Assembly: GCA_029824475.1 (NCBI GenBank)
Contig: JALGYA010000004.1
Coordinates: forward strand, 1 to 33,308
Direction of reading: 5' to 3'
From: Fimbriimonadia bacterium
Lineage (GTDB): Bacteria > Armatimonadota > Fimbriimonadia > Fimbriimonadales > Fimbriimonadaceae
DNA: 33,308 nt
The position numbers were made by a program, and so were the translations under genes. Below the pieces are notes generated by a model that saw nothing but the letters and a program-made list of their open reading frames with translations, did no database searches and had not been told where the DNA came from. Shown piece after piece: positions 8,178 to 16,670 of this stretch. Every line of letters begins with the position of its first letter. Positions within the stretch are counted from its first letter, which is position 1.

Positions 8178-9416
8178 GTGAGGATGATGACGCGAGAAAA
8201 ACACCTCTCAACGCTCTATCCGCTTTTTCTGGGGCTCACGCTGGCCGGGTATCCGGTTATCAGCTCGCTCACGTCGATCGCCGGCATCGACAGCAGCGCC
8301 CCTGCGATCCTCTTCCGCTTCGTCATTTTGGCTGTTGCGGTCCTTGTTTTTTTCCAGCTTGATGGGGTGAAAGGGCGGCTCTACAAAGGCCAGACCTGGC
8401 TTCTGATTGGCGCGCTCTGGCTGATGCTCATCGCTCGGCTGACCTATGAAACCGGGTTTTCAGGTCAGGAATTCACTTACTCAACTACGCCCAGGCTCTG
8501 GATTTTTGCGCTGGGTGCGTGCCTCCTGCCGATGATCGCCACCGCCGTGATCCCGGATGAGGCGTGGATCCGCAAAGCGCACACCTGGGCGCTGCACGCG
8601 CTGATGTTCGCTGCGGTCTGCGCTCTTGGCGCTGCGCTGTTCTTTGCCCCGGTTGTCACTGGGTTTGCTGAGCGGGCCTCCACTGAGCGCCTCGCTCCGA
8701 TCCCGATGGGGCACCTTGGCGTAACGCTCTGCATCGTCTCCTTGTGGCCGCTGATGCTGAATCAGGCCTGGAGGGGCGGGGTGGCCAAGCTGCTGTTTGG
8801 GTTCTTCTTAGGGGCCGGTACGGTCATAGTCTCGGCCTCTCGTGGCCCGTTCGTGATCCTTGTTGTCGTGTGTCTGCTCATGGGAGCCGCAGGCATCCAT
8901 TTCAGAGGCCGCAAGATTCCAAAATGGACGATGGTTGGCGGGTCGATCATCTTTATCGGGGGCCCCCTTGTGGCCCTCCTGCTTGGTGCCAGGAGCGATT
9001 ACGCCCTGTTTGTCCGCCTGATGAACTCGGGGGCGATTGACGCCGAAGCCGGCGGTCGCGCGACACTCCTGCCCGACGCGTTTTCACAGTTCACCGCCAG
9101 CCCGCTTTTAGGCTCTGGGATGGTTGAAGTGAACACCCAGATGTACCCGCACAACTTCTATCTGGAGGCGTTTATGGCGACGGGAATCTTTGGCGGATTC
9201 ATCATGCTCGCGCTGGTCTTCATGGCGGCCCGCTGCGCCTGGCGGCTCCTCATCTGGAAGACCCCCGCCGGCTGGCTCGGGCTGATCTTCATCCAGTACA
9301 TGCTCTACGGCGCGATGTCGCTGTCGCTCTATTTGGAAGGCACCTTCTGGACGCTGATGGCGCTGATGTTCACGCTTGAATTCGCTGCCCGGCGTGATCG
9401 GCAAAAGACAAGCTGA
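8178..9416 (+). CDS. wzy: O-antigen polymerase/ligase-like membrane protein (Wzy/WaaL family)
   Basis: Predicted inner-membrane polymerase of lipid-linked repeat units, 412 residues with about 10-11 hydrophobic segments from LYPLFLGLTLAGYPVISSL to LGLIFIQYMLYGAMSLSLYL. It carries the loop signature of the PF04932-type family: SASRGPFVILVVVCLL and, after a periplasmic loop, HNFYLEAFMATGIFGG, whose H-N-x-x-L-E core is typical of WaaL/Wzy proteins. The start is GTG 8178, with ATG 8184 and 8187 as alternatives. It stands alone on the plus strand, divergent from wzz. Its stop codon TGA (9414-9416) overlaps the first bases of a family-B repeat (TGATTGG), so the C-terminus may have been set by repeat insertion. 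Polymerase rather than ligase is inferred from wzx and wzz next door. Confidence 0.82.
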   Translation: MRMMTREKHLSTLYPLFLGLTLAGYPVISSLTSIAGIDSSAPAILFRFVILAVAVLVFFQLDGVKGRLYKGQTWLLIGALWLMLIARLTYETGFSGQEFTYSTTPRLWIFALGACLLPMIATAVIPDEAWIRKAHTWALHALMFAAVCALGAALFFAPVVTGFAERASTERLAPIPMGHLGVTLCIVSLWPLMLNQAWRGGVAKLLFGFFLGAGTVIVSASRGPFVILVVVCLLMGAAGIHFRGRKIPKWTMVGGSIIFIGGPLVALLLGARSDYALFVRLMNSGAIDAEAGGRATLLPDAFSQFTASPLLGSGMVEVNTQMYPHNFYLEAFMATGIFGGFIMLALVFMAARCAWRLLIWKTPAGWLGLIFIQYMLYGAMSLSLYLEGTFWTLMALMFTLEFAARRDRQKTS

Positions 9417-9484
9417 TTGGAAGCCCCCTTCCTCCTAGCTTTGTAGGAGGAAGGGGGGTTGGGGGATGGAGGTTTCTCGGCGCC
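9415..9484 (+). repeat. Family B-type hairpin repeat, upstream copy flanking the DUF559 gene
   Basis: Begins GATTGGAAGCCCCC, forms a hairpin CCCCTTCCTCCT / AGGAGGAAGGGG around a short loop, then continues GTTGGGGGATGGAGGTTTCT. A very similar copy in the same orientation starts at 9910, so the DUF559 reading frame lies between direct repeats. The repeat overlaps the wzy stop codon. Confidence 0.85.
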
Positions 9485-9911
9485 CACCACTCAGCCTAGC
9501 TATACTGAGATCACAACGGAGAGGCCAAAGAGGAATCGAGCGAACAGAGACTTCGCCCGGAAGCTAAGGCGGGAGATGTCGATTTCGGAGAAAGTTATGT
9601 GGCAGCACCTGCGCCGAAAGGGGCTAGGGTTCAGTTTCCGCCGCCAATATCCTGTGGGTCGGTATGTGCTCGACTTCTACTGCCCAGAAGCAAGACTCTG
9701 CGTTGAAATAGACGGCGAGCAGCATGATGCTAGGCAGTGCAGAGACGCCGCAAGAGACGCTTGGCTCTTGGAGCAGGGTGTATTGACTCTGCGTCTGTCA
9801 AGCCTTGAACTCTTTGACCACGATACGGTGGTCGATGCGAAGTTCTTGGGGGAGATTCGCAGGGCTTGTGAGGAGAGATCTGGACGGAAGGATTTTGAAG
9901 CCGGAGGATGA
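9459..9911 (+). CDS. DUF559 (PD-(D/E)XK / Vsr-like) endonuclease-domain protein
   Basis: A 150-residue frame with the DUF559 pattern: an Arg-rich N-terminal helix (NRANRDFARKLRREM), SEKVMWQHLRRKGLGFSFRRQYPVGRYVLDF, then CVEIDGEQHD. The conserved acidic residues D72, E83, D85 and the following H89 match the catalytic core expected for this very-short-patch-repair-like nuclease family. Biological role is not established for the family. The start is uncertain. A TAG at 9444-9446 closes the frame upstream, and the only candidates are TTG 9459, inside the repeat, or ATG 9576, which would drop the first helix and give 111 residues. The stop TGA (9909-9911) overlaps the downstream repeat (TGATTGG). 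Thus both ends of the frame lie in flanking direct repeats. A second, broken homologue is at 32522-32898. Confidence 0.85.
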   Translation: MGDGGFSAPTTQPSYTEITTERPKRNRANRDFARKLRREMSISEKVMWQHLRRKGLGFSFRRQYPVGRYVLDFYCPEARLCVEIDGEQHDARQCRDAARDAWLLEQGVLTLRLSSLELFDHDTVVDAKFLGEIRRACEERSGRKDFEAGG

Positions 9912-10052
9912 TTGGAAGCCCCATTCCTCCTTGCTTGGAAGGAGGAAGGGGGTTGGGGGATGGAGGTTTCTCGGCGCGAACCACACGGCTGGCCCCAGAA
10001 CCTCCTCACCCTAGCCCTCTCCTCCTCTCAAACGAGGAGGAGAGGGAACCAA
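9910..10052 (+). repeat. Composite family B repeat, long form, downstream of DUF559 gene
   Basis: Starts as the 9415 copy (GATTGGAAGCCCC, hairpin, GGGGGATGGAGGTTTCTC), then continues through GAACCACACGGCTGGCCCCAG and ends with a second hairpin CTCTCCTCCTC / GAGGAGGAGAG and GGGAACCAATC. The whole 140-base unit is present in inverted orientation at 27143-27280. Its right end overlaps the stop codon of the minus-strand acyltransferase (10053-10055), again as TGATTGG read on that strand. Confidence 0.85.
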
Positions 10053-10559
10053 TCAACCCCGAAGCTTCTCAAGCCCAGCCCGGTGAACCGCCTCATCCTC
10101 AGGCGAAAACCGCTTTCTCAAAGGCTTCGCCGGGACCCCGGCGACGATGTCATACGCCGCAACATCCTTCGTCACAACAGCCCCCGAAGCCACCACCGCC
10201 CCTTCGCCGATCGTCACTCCGTGCATGATGATCGCGCCGTAGCCGATCCAGACGTCATCCTCGATCGTCACCAGCAGGTTCTTATCTCGTCCAGAGAGAA
10301 CCGAAGGAGTGCCGGGAACGTCGATCCTGTGGTCACCGCCAACCACCGCGACCCGCCCAGCCAGCATCACCCAGCGGCCGATATCAACCTGCGATGCAAG
10401 CCAGCACTCAGGCCCGATAAAGCTCGATTCGCCCAGCGAAACACAGCCCTTGCGCATGTGAACACGGCCCCCAATATACGCACCACGCCCAAGGCTTTTG
10501 AGTTTGAGTCTAAACGTCGTGAGGAGGGCCATCCGGAGGGCTTTCAGGGCTGATTTCAT
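10053..10559 (-). CDS. Left-handed beta-helix (hexapeptide) acyltransferase, WcaF/LacA-like
   Basis: Predicted cytoplasmic O- or N-acetyltransferase of 168 residues, acetyl-CoA dependent. Hexapeptide-repeat turns run through almost the whole protein (IGGRVHMRKGCVSLGESSFIG, VTIEDDVWIGYGAIIMHGVTIGEGAVVASGAVVTKDV), closing with the usual VAGVPAKPLRKRFSPED tail. The likely catalytic His is in VVGGDHRID. The length fits small sugar O-acetyltransferases of polysaccharide clusters. The substrate cannot be told from sequence. A TACGAT box lies about 18 bases before the ATG on the minus strand. The stop codon overlaps a repeat border. The glycosyltransferase at 10775-11992 is upstream on the same strand but separated by a 216-base gap filled with repeat, so a shared transcript is uncertain. 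Confidence 0.88.
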   Translation of the reverse strand: MKSALKALRMALLTTFRLKLKSLGRGAYIGGRVHMRKGCVSLGESSFIGPECWLASQVDIGRWVMLAGRVAVVGGDHRIDVPGTPSVLSGRDKNLLVTIEDDVWIGYGAIIMHGVTIGEGAVVASGAVVTKDVAAYDIVAGVPAKPLRKRFSPEDEAVHRAGLEKLRG

Positions 10560-10610
10560 GATGCTGGCGCGGTTGAGATCGTACCGGATTGAATCTGCTG
10601 GAGGTTCTTG

Positions 10611-10754
10611 GATTGGTTCCTCCCCCGCTTGGGGCGGGGGAGGCTAGGAGGGGGCTGCGAGCGGAGCGAGCGGTCTTATGGCCAGCCTCCAGCACCGGCT
10701 GAGAGCCGGCCCCCTCTCTAATCTCCCCCGCCCCAAGCCGGGGGAGAGGCCAGA
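10611..10754. repeat. Family B repeat, long form with the GCGAGCGG core
   Basis: Fills most of the gap 10560-10774. The left border is GATTGGTTCCTCCCCCGCTT and its hairpin partner GGGGCGGGGGAGG. The core reads CTGCGAGCGGAGCGAGCGG, then CCGGCTGAGAGCCGGCC. The right border is CTCCCCCGCC and GGGGGAGAGGCCAGA. The same core occurs at 16391-16606, 29467-29646 and 30731-30930. Confidence 0.85.
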
Positions 10755-10774
10755 CGAGACACAGAATCAGAAGC

Positions 10775-11992
10775 CTAAATCGGCAGCCGGTGCTCTGGCG
10801 GGTCCTGCTGAGGAAGGTCGCCGGGCTTAATCCCCGACACAGCCCCGTCAATAATCTGCTGCTGCACGATCGGATTCCAGCGGTCGTCGATCACCTGCCA
10901 GATCGCCTTGCGATCCTCGATCGGAAGCCAAGGCTTGGCGGCCCACTCGCTCAGCTTGTCGGCCAAGCTCTCCAGGTTGTCCCACTCGAACATCGCTCCA
11001 TTCACGCCGTCGATGACTGACTCGTACTCGGGGCCGTGCTTTTCTGGGTTGTTGTGCGTGACGCAGGGCGTGCCGTAGGTCAGACTGTGCATCGCCAGCA
11101 GGCCGACCTTTCCAGGCGAACAGAGCGCCGTGGAGCACATGATGAACCGGCAGAGCAGCGATTCGTCGTAGCAAGGGCCATAGAAATTGGTCCGGACGCC
11201 AGCGTCTGCAGCCAGCTTTTCCAGCTCCTCCCTGTGGCCCTTGTCTGGCATTCCGCCGATCAGCAGCAGGTTCATCTCCTGCCCTCGGTTCTTGAGGATC
11301 TCGGCCGCCTTGATCAGCTGATCGCCCCTGCGGCCCCGATTGATGCGTCCGACAAGGGTGACGATTGGGGCGTCCGAGCCAGGGAAGAGCTCCTTGCGCA
11401 TCTCGTCGAGCTCCTCAAGCGTGACCTCGTCGCGCACAGATACCTGCTTGCGGTAGTCGAGGCTGTTGTAGACCACGTAGATGTTGTCCGGGTCGAAGCC
11501 CTCCTTCGTGACCGCGATCTCTTTGGCCCGGTGGCCATAGAGCAGCAGGCCGTCGGCGATCTTGAAGAACTGCCGCCGGAGCCAGCCATTGAGGCCAGTC
11601 GGGGTTCTCAGCCAGCCGTGCGACCAGAACAGAACCCGCTTCCCGGCCAGCTTGGCCAGAGGGGCGGAGATCCAGGTTGCGAGATAGTTCGGGTCCCCAA
11701 GATAGATGATCGCATCGAACCGCTTGTCGAACGCCAGCTTGATCATCCCGCTCTGGAACAGGATCCGCTTGGCGATGTAAAAGCACTTGGTGGGAATGAA
11801 CCTGCCGGGCGCGTCCTCCTCGACCTCCCACTCCTTGATTCCGATGTTTCTTGGGTCGACCGGCGCGCCCGCGAACCAGTATTCGTGCTCCCCGTTGTTC
11901 ACCAGCTCCCGGTTGACCGGGCCGCGGTAATGGGCGAAAAAGTGATAGACAATCGGCACACGAAGCCGCGATTTCTTCTGTTCGTTCGACAT
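10775..11992 (-). CDS. Glycosyltransferase family 4 (GT-B fold)
   Basis: Predicted cytoplasmic transferase of 405 residues adding a sugar to the lipid-linked repeat unit. The N-terminal half has a Rossmann start (VPIVYHFFAHYRGPVNREL), FDAIIYLGDPNYLATWIS, and VLFWSHGWL. The C-terminal GT4 domain begins at about residue 208 (DAPIVTLVGRINRGRRGDQLIKAAEIL), followed by LLLIGGMPDKGHREELEKLA, and a donor-binding region LCSPGKVGLLAMHSLTYGTPCVTHNN in place of the usual E-x7-E block. The start ATG 11992 gives a natural beginning but has no clear Shine-Dalgarno sequence. Donor and acceptor cannot be told. It is flanked on both sides by family-B repeats. Confidence 0.85.
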   Translation of the reverse strand: MSNEQKKSRLRVPIVYHFFAHYRGPVNRELVNNGEHEYWFAGAPVDPRNIGIKEWEVEEDAPGRFIPTKCFYIAKRILFQSGMIKLAFDKRFDAIIYLGDPNYLATWISAPLAKLAGKRVLFWSHGWLRTPTGLNGWLRRQFFKIADGLLLYGHRAKEIAVTKEGFDPDNIYVVYNSLDYRKQVSVRDEVTLEELDEMRKELFPGSDAPIVTLVGRINRGRRGDQLIKAAEILKNRGQEMNLLLIGGMPDKGHREELEKLAADAGVRTNFYGPCYDESLLCRFIMCSTALCSPGKVGLLAMHSLTYGTPCVTHNNPEKHGPEYESVIDGVNGAMFEWDNLESLADKLSEWAAKPWLPIEDRKAIWQVIDDRWNPIVQQQIIDGAVSGIKPGDLPQQDPPEHRLPI

Positions 11993-12076
11993 GGCGCCAG
12001 AGCTGATTTGTCCAGGATGACGCCTTCAAGCCTGTTCTCGCCAGCTTCCGCCCTATTCTCACTTCTGGAAGAATGG

Positions 12077-12340
12077 TGGATTGGTCCCTTCCCCACGTAA
12101 GGTGGGAGAGGCCAGAAGAGACCTCCTTCACAACCGGAAGAGCACGGACAAACGCTGGGAGCGCCTGTCCATGGCACACGAGAGAAGCCAGATCCTTGAT
12201 TGGTCCCTCTCCCTCAAGTGAGGGGGAGGTTAGGAGGGGGACAGACAAATCTTGCGTCTTACGAATCAGCCAGCAGTAGGTTGAGGCTTCGCTTGCGGCC
12301 CCCTCCCTAACTTCGCAAGGAGAGGGAACCATAACCTCAC
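12077..12340. repeat. Repeat cluster: family B fragment, half family A element, family B long form
   Basis: Occupies most of the 448-base gap 12000-12447. First a short B hairpin (GATTGGTCCCTTCCCCAC / GTGGGAGAGG, 12077-12110), then a half family-A unit (12142-12179), then a B element from about 12197 (GATTGGTCCCTCTCCCTC) to 12336 (GGAGAGGGAACC) with an AT-richer core. Bases 12000-12076 probably hold the promoter of the minus-strand glycosyltransferase, though no clear box was found. The remaining 12341-12447 contains a CATAAT box. Confidence 0.85.
12142..12179 (-). repeat. Half family A element (single REP-like unit, copy A2)
   Basis: The right half only: GCACGGACAAACGCTG, a short stem AACGCTGGGAGCGCC, then CCTGTCCATGGCACAC. 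It still folds as a hairpin (GGACA/TGTCC). The partner half is absent upstream. An almost identical half element is at 23945-23982. Confidence 0.85.
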
Positions 12341-12401
12341 CCATGTGACCACAGGACCCCCGCCCAAAGGGCGAAAATTCAGGCGCTGCAGATGAGCCAG
12401 C

Positions 12402-12407
12402 CATAAT
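12402..12407 (+). promoter_or_regulatory. Possible -10 box CATAAT upstream of the two-domain dehydrogenase
   Basis: CATAAT matches five of six consensus bases and would start a transcript near 12414, about 34 bases before ATG 12448. No -35 box is recognisable. It would drive the four-gene sugar operon. Confidence 0.35.
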
Positions 12408-12447
12408 AGGCCTGAAATGGCTGGGGAAAACCCGCCATCGCGTGCTC

Positions 12448-14583
12448 ATGCTTCAAGTCCTGCAAAACCTCAGCTCCGGCGAAACCGAAGTCGTCGACGT
12501 CCCCTGCCCGGGGGCGAAGCCCGGATGCCTGTTGATCCGCACCTCCAAGACGCTGATCTCAGCCGGCACCGAGCGAATGCTCGTCGAATTCGGAAAAGCA
12601 GGCCTCATTGCCAAGGCGAAATCCCAGCCTGATAAGGTTAAAGACGTCCTCAGTAAGGTCAAAACTGACGGGCTTATGACGACGCTGGATGCCGTTAAGA
12701 GCAAGCTGGACCAGCCCTTGCCGCTTGGCTACTGCAACGCAGGCACAGTCATGGAGGTCGGCGAGGGTGTGGAGGGCTTCACCGTTGGCGACCGAGTCAT
12801 CAGCAACGGCCAGCACGCTGAAGTTGTCAATATCCCGATCAATCTCTGCGCGAAGATTCCGGACAACGTGCCGTTCGATGAAGCCGCATTCACAGTGCTC
12901 GGCTCGATCGGCCTTCAGGGCATCCGGCTGCTCAAGCCGACCCTCGGCGAGTCGTTCGTCGTCACCGGCCTGGGCCTGATCGGCCTGATGTGCGTCCAGA
13001 TGCTCCGCGCCAATGGCTGCAGAGTGCTCGGCATCGACTTTGACGCCGCCAAGCTGAAGCTTGCCGAGGAGATGGGAGCTGAAGTCGTCAACCTAGGCGC
13101 AGGAGAAGACCCGGAAGCCGCCGCCGCTGCGTTCTCAAACGGCAGAGGCGTGGACGGAGCCCTCATTACGGCTTCCACAAGCTCAAGCGAGCCGGCTGCA
13201 CAAGCCGCCCACATGTGCCGCAAGCGCGGTCGAATCATCCTGGTGGGCGTGATCGGCTTAGAGCTCTCCCGCAACGACTTTTACGAAAAAGAGCTGTCGT
13301 TCCAGGTGAGCTGCTCCTACGGCCCTGGCCGATATGATTTGGACTACGAAGAGAAAGGCCGCGACTACCCGCTGCCCTTCGTACGCTGGACAGAGCAGAG
13401 AAACTTCGAAGCGATCCTTGAGCTGATGTCAAACGGCGGACTTGATGTTAAGCCGCTCATCAGCGACAGCTACAAGATCGCCGACGCGGGAGACGCCTTC
13501 GTCAAGCTGACCGAAGATAAGGCCATCCTCGGCCTCGTCATCGACTACCCGACCGACGAAGAGAAGCCAGAAGAGACCCTCCGCAAGCCGATTATTGAAG
13601 TCAAAGAGTTCGCTAAGCCGGAAGCCGGCAAGCCAGCCGTCAGCTTTATCGGGGCAGGCAACTACTCATCGCGAATGCTCCTCCCAGCCTTCGTCAAGGC
13701 GGGAGCAAAACTGCTGACCTTGGCCAGCAGAGGCGGCGTCAGCGCCAAGCACAACGCAGGCAAATTCGGCTTCAGCCACGCGACAACCGACACCGATGCA
13801 TTGATTAGTGACCCTAACTGTAATGCGGTCGCAGTCGTCACACGCCACGACACTCACGCAGACTTTGTGATCAAGGCGATGGCAGCAGGGAAGGACGTAT
13901 TCGTCGAAAAGCCGATCGCCATCACTCGCGACCAGCTCAGCCAGATCGAAGAAGCCTATGACGAGGGCGGCCCCAGGGTCATGGTCGGCTTCAACCGCCG
14001 ATTCGCACCGACGGTCAAGAAGATGAAGAGCCTTCTCGACACGACATCGGAGCCCAGGAGCGTGATCTACACGGTCAACGCCGGCGCGATCCCGGCCAAT
14101 CACTGGACACAGGACAGGGAAGTCGGTGGCGGCAGATTCATCGGCGAAGGCTGCCACTTTGTCGATCTGCTGCGCTTCCTGGCAGGCTCCCCGATCAAGC
14201 GGATTCAGGCAATGATGATGGGCGACGCTCCCGGAATTGAAATCCGCACAGACAAGACGATCGTCAACATAGAGTTCGAAGACGGCTCCATCGGCTCAAT
14301 CCAATACCTTGCGGACGGCCACAAATCCTTCCCGAAGGAGAGGATTGACGTCTTCTGCGGCGGCAAGGCCCTGCAGCTCGACAACTTCCGCAAGCTGACC
14401 GGCTATGGCTGGTCCGGGTTCAAATCGTTGAAGAACTCAAAGCAGGACAAGGGCCAGGACGGGTGCAGCGAGGCCTTCGTCACAGCCATCAGCACAGGCG
14501 GACCCTCCCCGATCCCGTTCGATGAGATCATGGAAGTCCACAAAGCCTGCTTCGACGTCGACGAGCAGTGCTCAGCCGGATAG
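12448..14583 (+). CDS. Two-domain dehydrogenase: zinc-type MDR dehydrogenase fused to Gfo/Idh/MocA oxidoreductase
   Basis: A 711-residue fusion. Residues 1 to about 370 form a medium-chain dehydrogenase: LISAGTERMLVEFGKAGL, LGYCNAGTVMEVGEGVEGFTVGDRV, then the Rossmann motif GLGLIGL, and CRKRGRIILVGVIG. From about residue 395 a Gfo/Idh/MocA domain follows (VSFIGAGNYSSRMLLPAFVKAG, then FVEKPIAITRDQL with the conserved EKP lysine, then GFNRRFAPTVKKM and GGGRFIGEGCHFVDLLRFL). I chose ATG 12448 over GTG 12442 because family members begin MxQVLQ. Such bi-domain oxidoreductases are common in polysaccharide clusters, usually beside heparinase-like or aminotransferase genes; their exact reaction is not established. 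Four bases separate the stop from the DegT gene, so the two are co-transcribed. Confidence 0.9.
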   Translation: MLQVLQNLSSGETEVVDVPCPGAKPGCLLIRTSKTLISAGTERMLVEFGKAGLIAKAKSQPDKVKDVLSKVKTDGLMTTLDAVKSKLDQPLPLGYCNAGTVMEVGEGVEGFTVGDRVISNGQHAEVVNIPINLCAKIPDNVPFDEAAFTVLGSIGLQGIRLLKPTLGESFVVTGLGLIGLMCVQMLRANGCRVLGIDFDAAKLKLAEEMGAEVVNLGAGEDPEAAAAAFSNGRGVDGALITASTSSSEPAAQAAHMCRKRGRIILVGVIGLELSRNDFYEKELSFQVSCSYGPGRYDLDYEEKGRDYPLPFVRWTEQRNFEAILELMSNGGLDVKPLISDSYKIADAGDAFVKLTEDKAILGLVIDYPTDEEKPEETLRKPIIEVKEFAKPEAGKPAVSFIGAGNYSSRMLLPAFVKAGAKLLTLASRGGVSAKHNAGKFGFSHATTDTDALISDPNCNAVAVVTRHDTHADFVIKAMAAGKDVFVEKPIAITRDQLSQIEEAYDEGGPRVMVGFNRRFAPTVKKMKSLLDTTSEPRSVIYTVNAGAIPANHWTQDREVGGGRFIGEGCHFVDLLRFLAGSPIKRIQAMMMGDAPGIEIRTDKTIVNIEFEDGSIGSIQYLADGHKSFPKERIDVFCGGKALQLDNFRKLTGYGWSGFKSLKNSKQDKGQDGCSEAFVTAISTGGPSPIPFDEIMEVHKACFDVDEQCSAG

Positions 14584-14587
14584 ACGC

Positions 14588-15774
14588 ATGAACACCAGCC
14601 CCAAAACAGCGCCCGCAATCGCCCCCTGGCCGTACTTCGACCAGGAGCAGGTGAACGCGGCCGCGAAGGTGCTGGAATCGGGCAAAGTGAACTACTGGAC
14701 AGGCCAGGAAGGCCGCCAGTTCGAAGCCGAATTCGCAGCCAAAATAGGTTCAAAATACGCTGTTGCGATGTCAAACGGCACCGTAACGCTGGACGCCTGC
14801 CTTCGCGCACTCGGCGTCGGCCCCGGAGATGACGTCCTTGTCACGCCCCGCACGTTTTTGGCCTCCGCTTCCACCGTCATCAGCATCGGTGGGAACCCGG
14901 TTTTTGCCGATGTCGATCCTGTTAGCGGCTGCGTCACAGCAGAGACCCTCGCAGCTGCCGCAACGCCCAACACCAAGGCCGCAATCCCCGTCCACCTTGG
15001 TGGCTGGATCTGCGACATGCCCGCCATCATGGCCTGGGCTCAGCCCCTTGGCATCAAAGTTATCGAAGACTGCGCTCAAGTCCACGGCGGCACGCTCAAC
15101 GGCCAGGCGGCAGGCACATTCGGCGAGATCGCCAGCTGGTCGTTCTGCCAAGACAAGATCATGACGACCGGTGGGGAAGGGGGCATGGTCACCACCGACG
15201 ACCCCGACCTGTGGCGCGCCGTCTGGAGCCTGAAAGACCACGGCAAGAACTACGACACGGTCTACAGGAAGGACCACCCACCCGGGTTCCGCTGGGTGCA
15301 CGAATCGTTCGGGACCAACTGGCGCATGACAGAAATGCAGTCCGCTATCGGCCGAGTCCAGGTCCGTCGCCTCGATGACTGGGTGGCTGAGCGCCGGGCA
15401 AATGCAGCCTTCTATATGGAGTCGCTCAACAGCATCGACTGCCTCACATTCCCCGAGCCGCCAGAAGGGATGCACCACCCGTACTACAAGCTCTACTTCC
15501 TGATCGACCCTGCCCATCTGCGTGCAGGGGTTGGTCTTCAAGACCTGCTGCAGGAGTGCGGAGACCGCGGAGTTCAACTCTTCACCGGCACCTGCTCTGA
15601 GGTCTATCTCGAGAAGTGCTTCACAGAAGCCGGCATCGGCCCAGCTGAGCGCCTCCCGAACGCAAAACTGCTCGGCGAGACCTCGCTGATGCTCCCTGTC
15701 CATCCGGGGCTCACCGATGAGTATCTCGAAGCCTCGGCTGAGATCATCAAGGATGTGCTCCGGAGGGCCGTCAA

Positions 15775-15778
<4 letters not shown>
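14588..15778 (+). CDS. DegT/DnrJ/EryC1/StrS-type PLP sugar aminotransferase
   Basis: Predicted aminotransferase of nucleotide-linked keto-sugars, 396 residues, fold type I. The start is ATG 14588, four bases after the previous stop. The PLP-binding lysine is K190 in SFCQDKIMTTGGEGGM. Other family marks are SNGTVTLDACLRALGVGPGDDVLVTPRTF, then VHLGG, IEDCAQVHGG, and the WRMTEMQSAIGRVQ segment. The DKIMTTGGEGG version resembles PglE/LegC-type enzymes that make 4-amino sugars more than ArnB, but this is weak. Its 3' end overlaps the sugar-phosphate transferase start by four bases (GTGA), and the PglD-like acetyltransferase follows. The set E-C-D is reminiscent of the bacillosamine pathway, yet no PglF-type 4,6-dehydratase is in the window. 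Confidence 0.9.
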
Positions 15779-16368
<590 letters not shown>

Positions 16369-16390
16369 TCGCTGTTAATCTGGATTAGTG

Positions 16391-16606
16391 GATTGGTCCC
16401 TCCCCCACTTGGGGTGGGGGAGGTTAGGAGGGAGGGTCCGCCAAAGAAGCTGCCCAAAAGGCAGGTTCGACGTGGATTGCGAGCGGAGCGAGCGGTGTTT
16501 TGCCCACCGCAATCCCTGGACGTGAATTAGGCCACGCTTTGAGCTATTCCGGCTGAAAGCCGGCCCTCTCCTAGCCTCTCCCACCCTTCGTGGGAGAGGG
16601 ACCAGA
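16391..16606. repeat. Family B repeat, long form (216 bases)
   Basis: Fills the 302-base gap between the PglC-like and PglD-like genes. Left border GATTGGTCCCTCCCCCAC with hairpin partner GTGGGGGAGG; right border CTCTCCCACC / GTGGGAGAGGGACCAGA, so the ends are imperfect terminal inverted repeats. The core holds a segment at 16434-16475 shared with 32210-32252, then GCGAGCGGAGCGAGCGG and the CCGGCTGAAAGCCGG hairpin. Confidence 0.88.
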
Positions 16607-16670
16607 CCGAAGCCCAGAAACCTCTAAAACAGCAAACCGCCAAAACTTAGCCAGAATAGAGAGCAAAGAT

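Noticed and set aside
12073-12279. Small open frames giving peptides rich in PSP, SGGG or GEG across gaps
   Set aside because: They are shadows of the GC-rich family B repeats, occur in several frames and on both strands, and have no ribosome binding sites.
16590-16670. N-terminal extensions of the PglD-like gene and of other genes (wecB to 18744, glycosyltransferase from 30706, DegT from 14522)
   Set aside because: The extra residues are translations of repeats or of the previous gene in another frame, and internal starts match family N-termini and often have ribosome binding sites.
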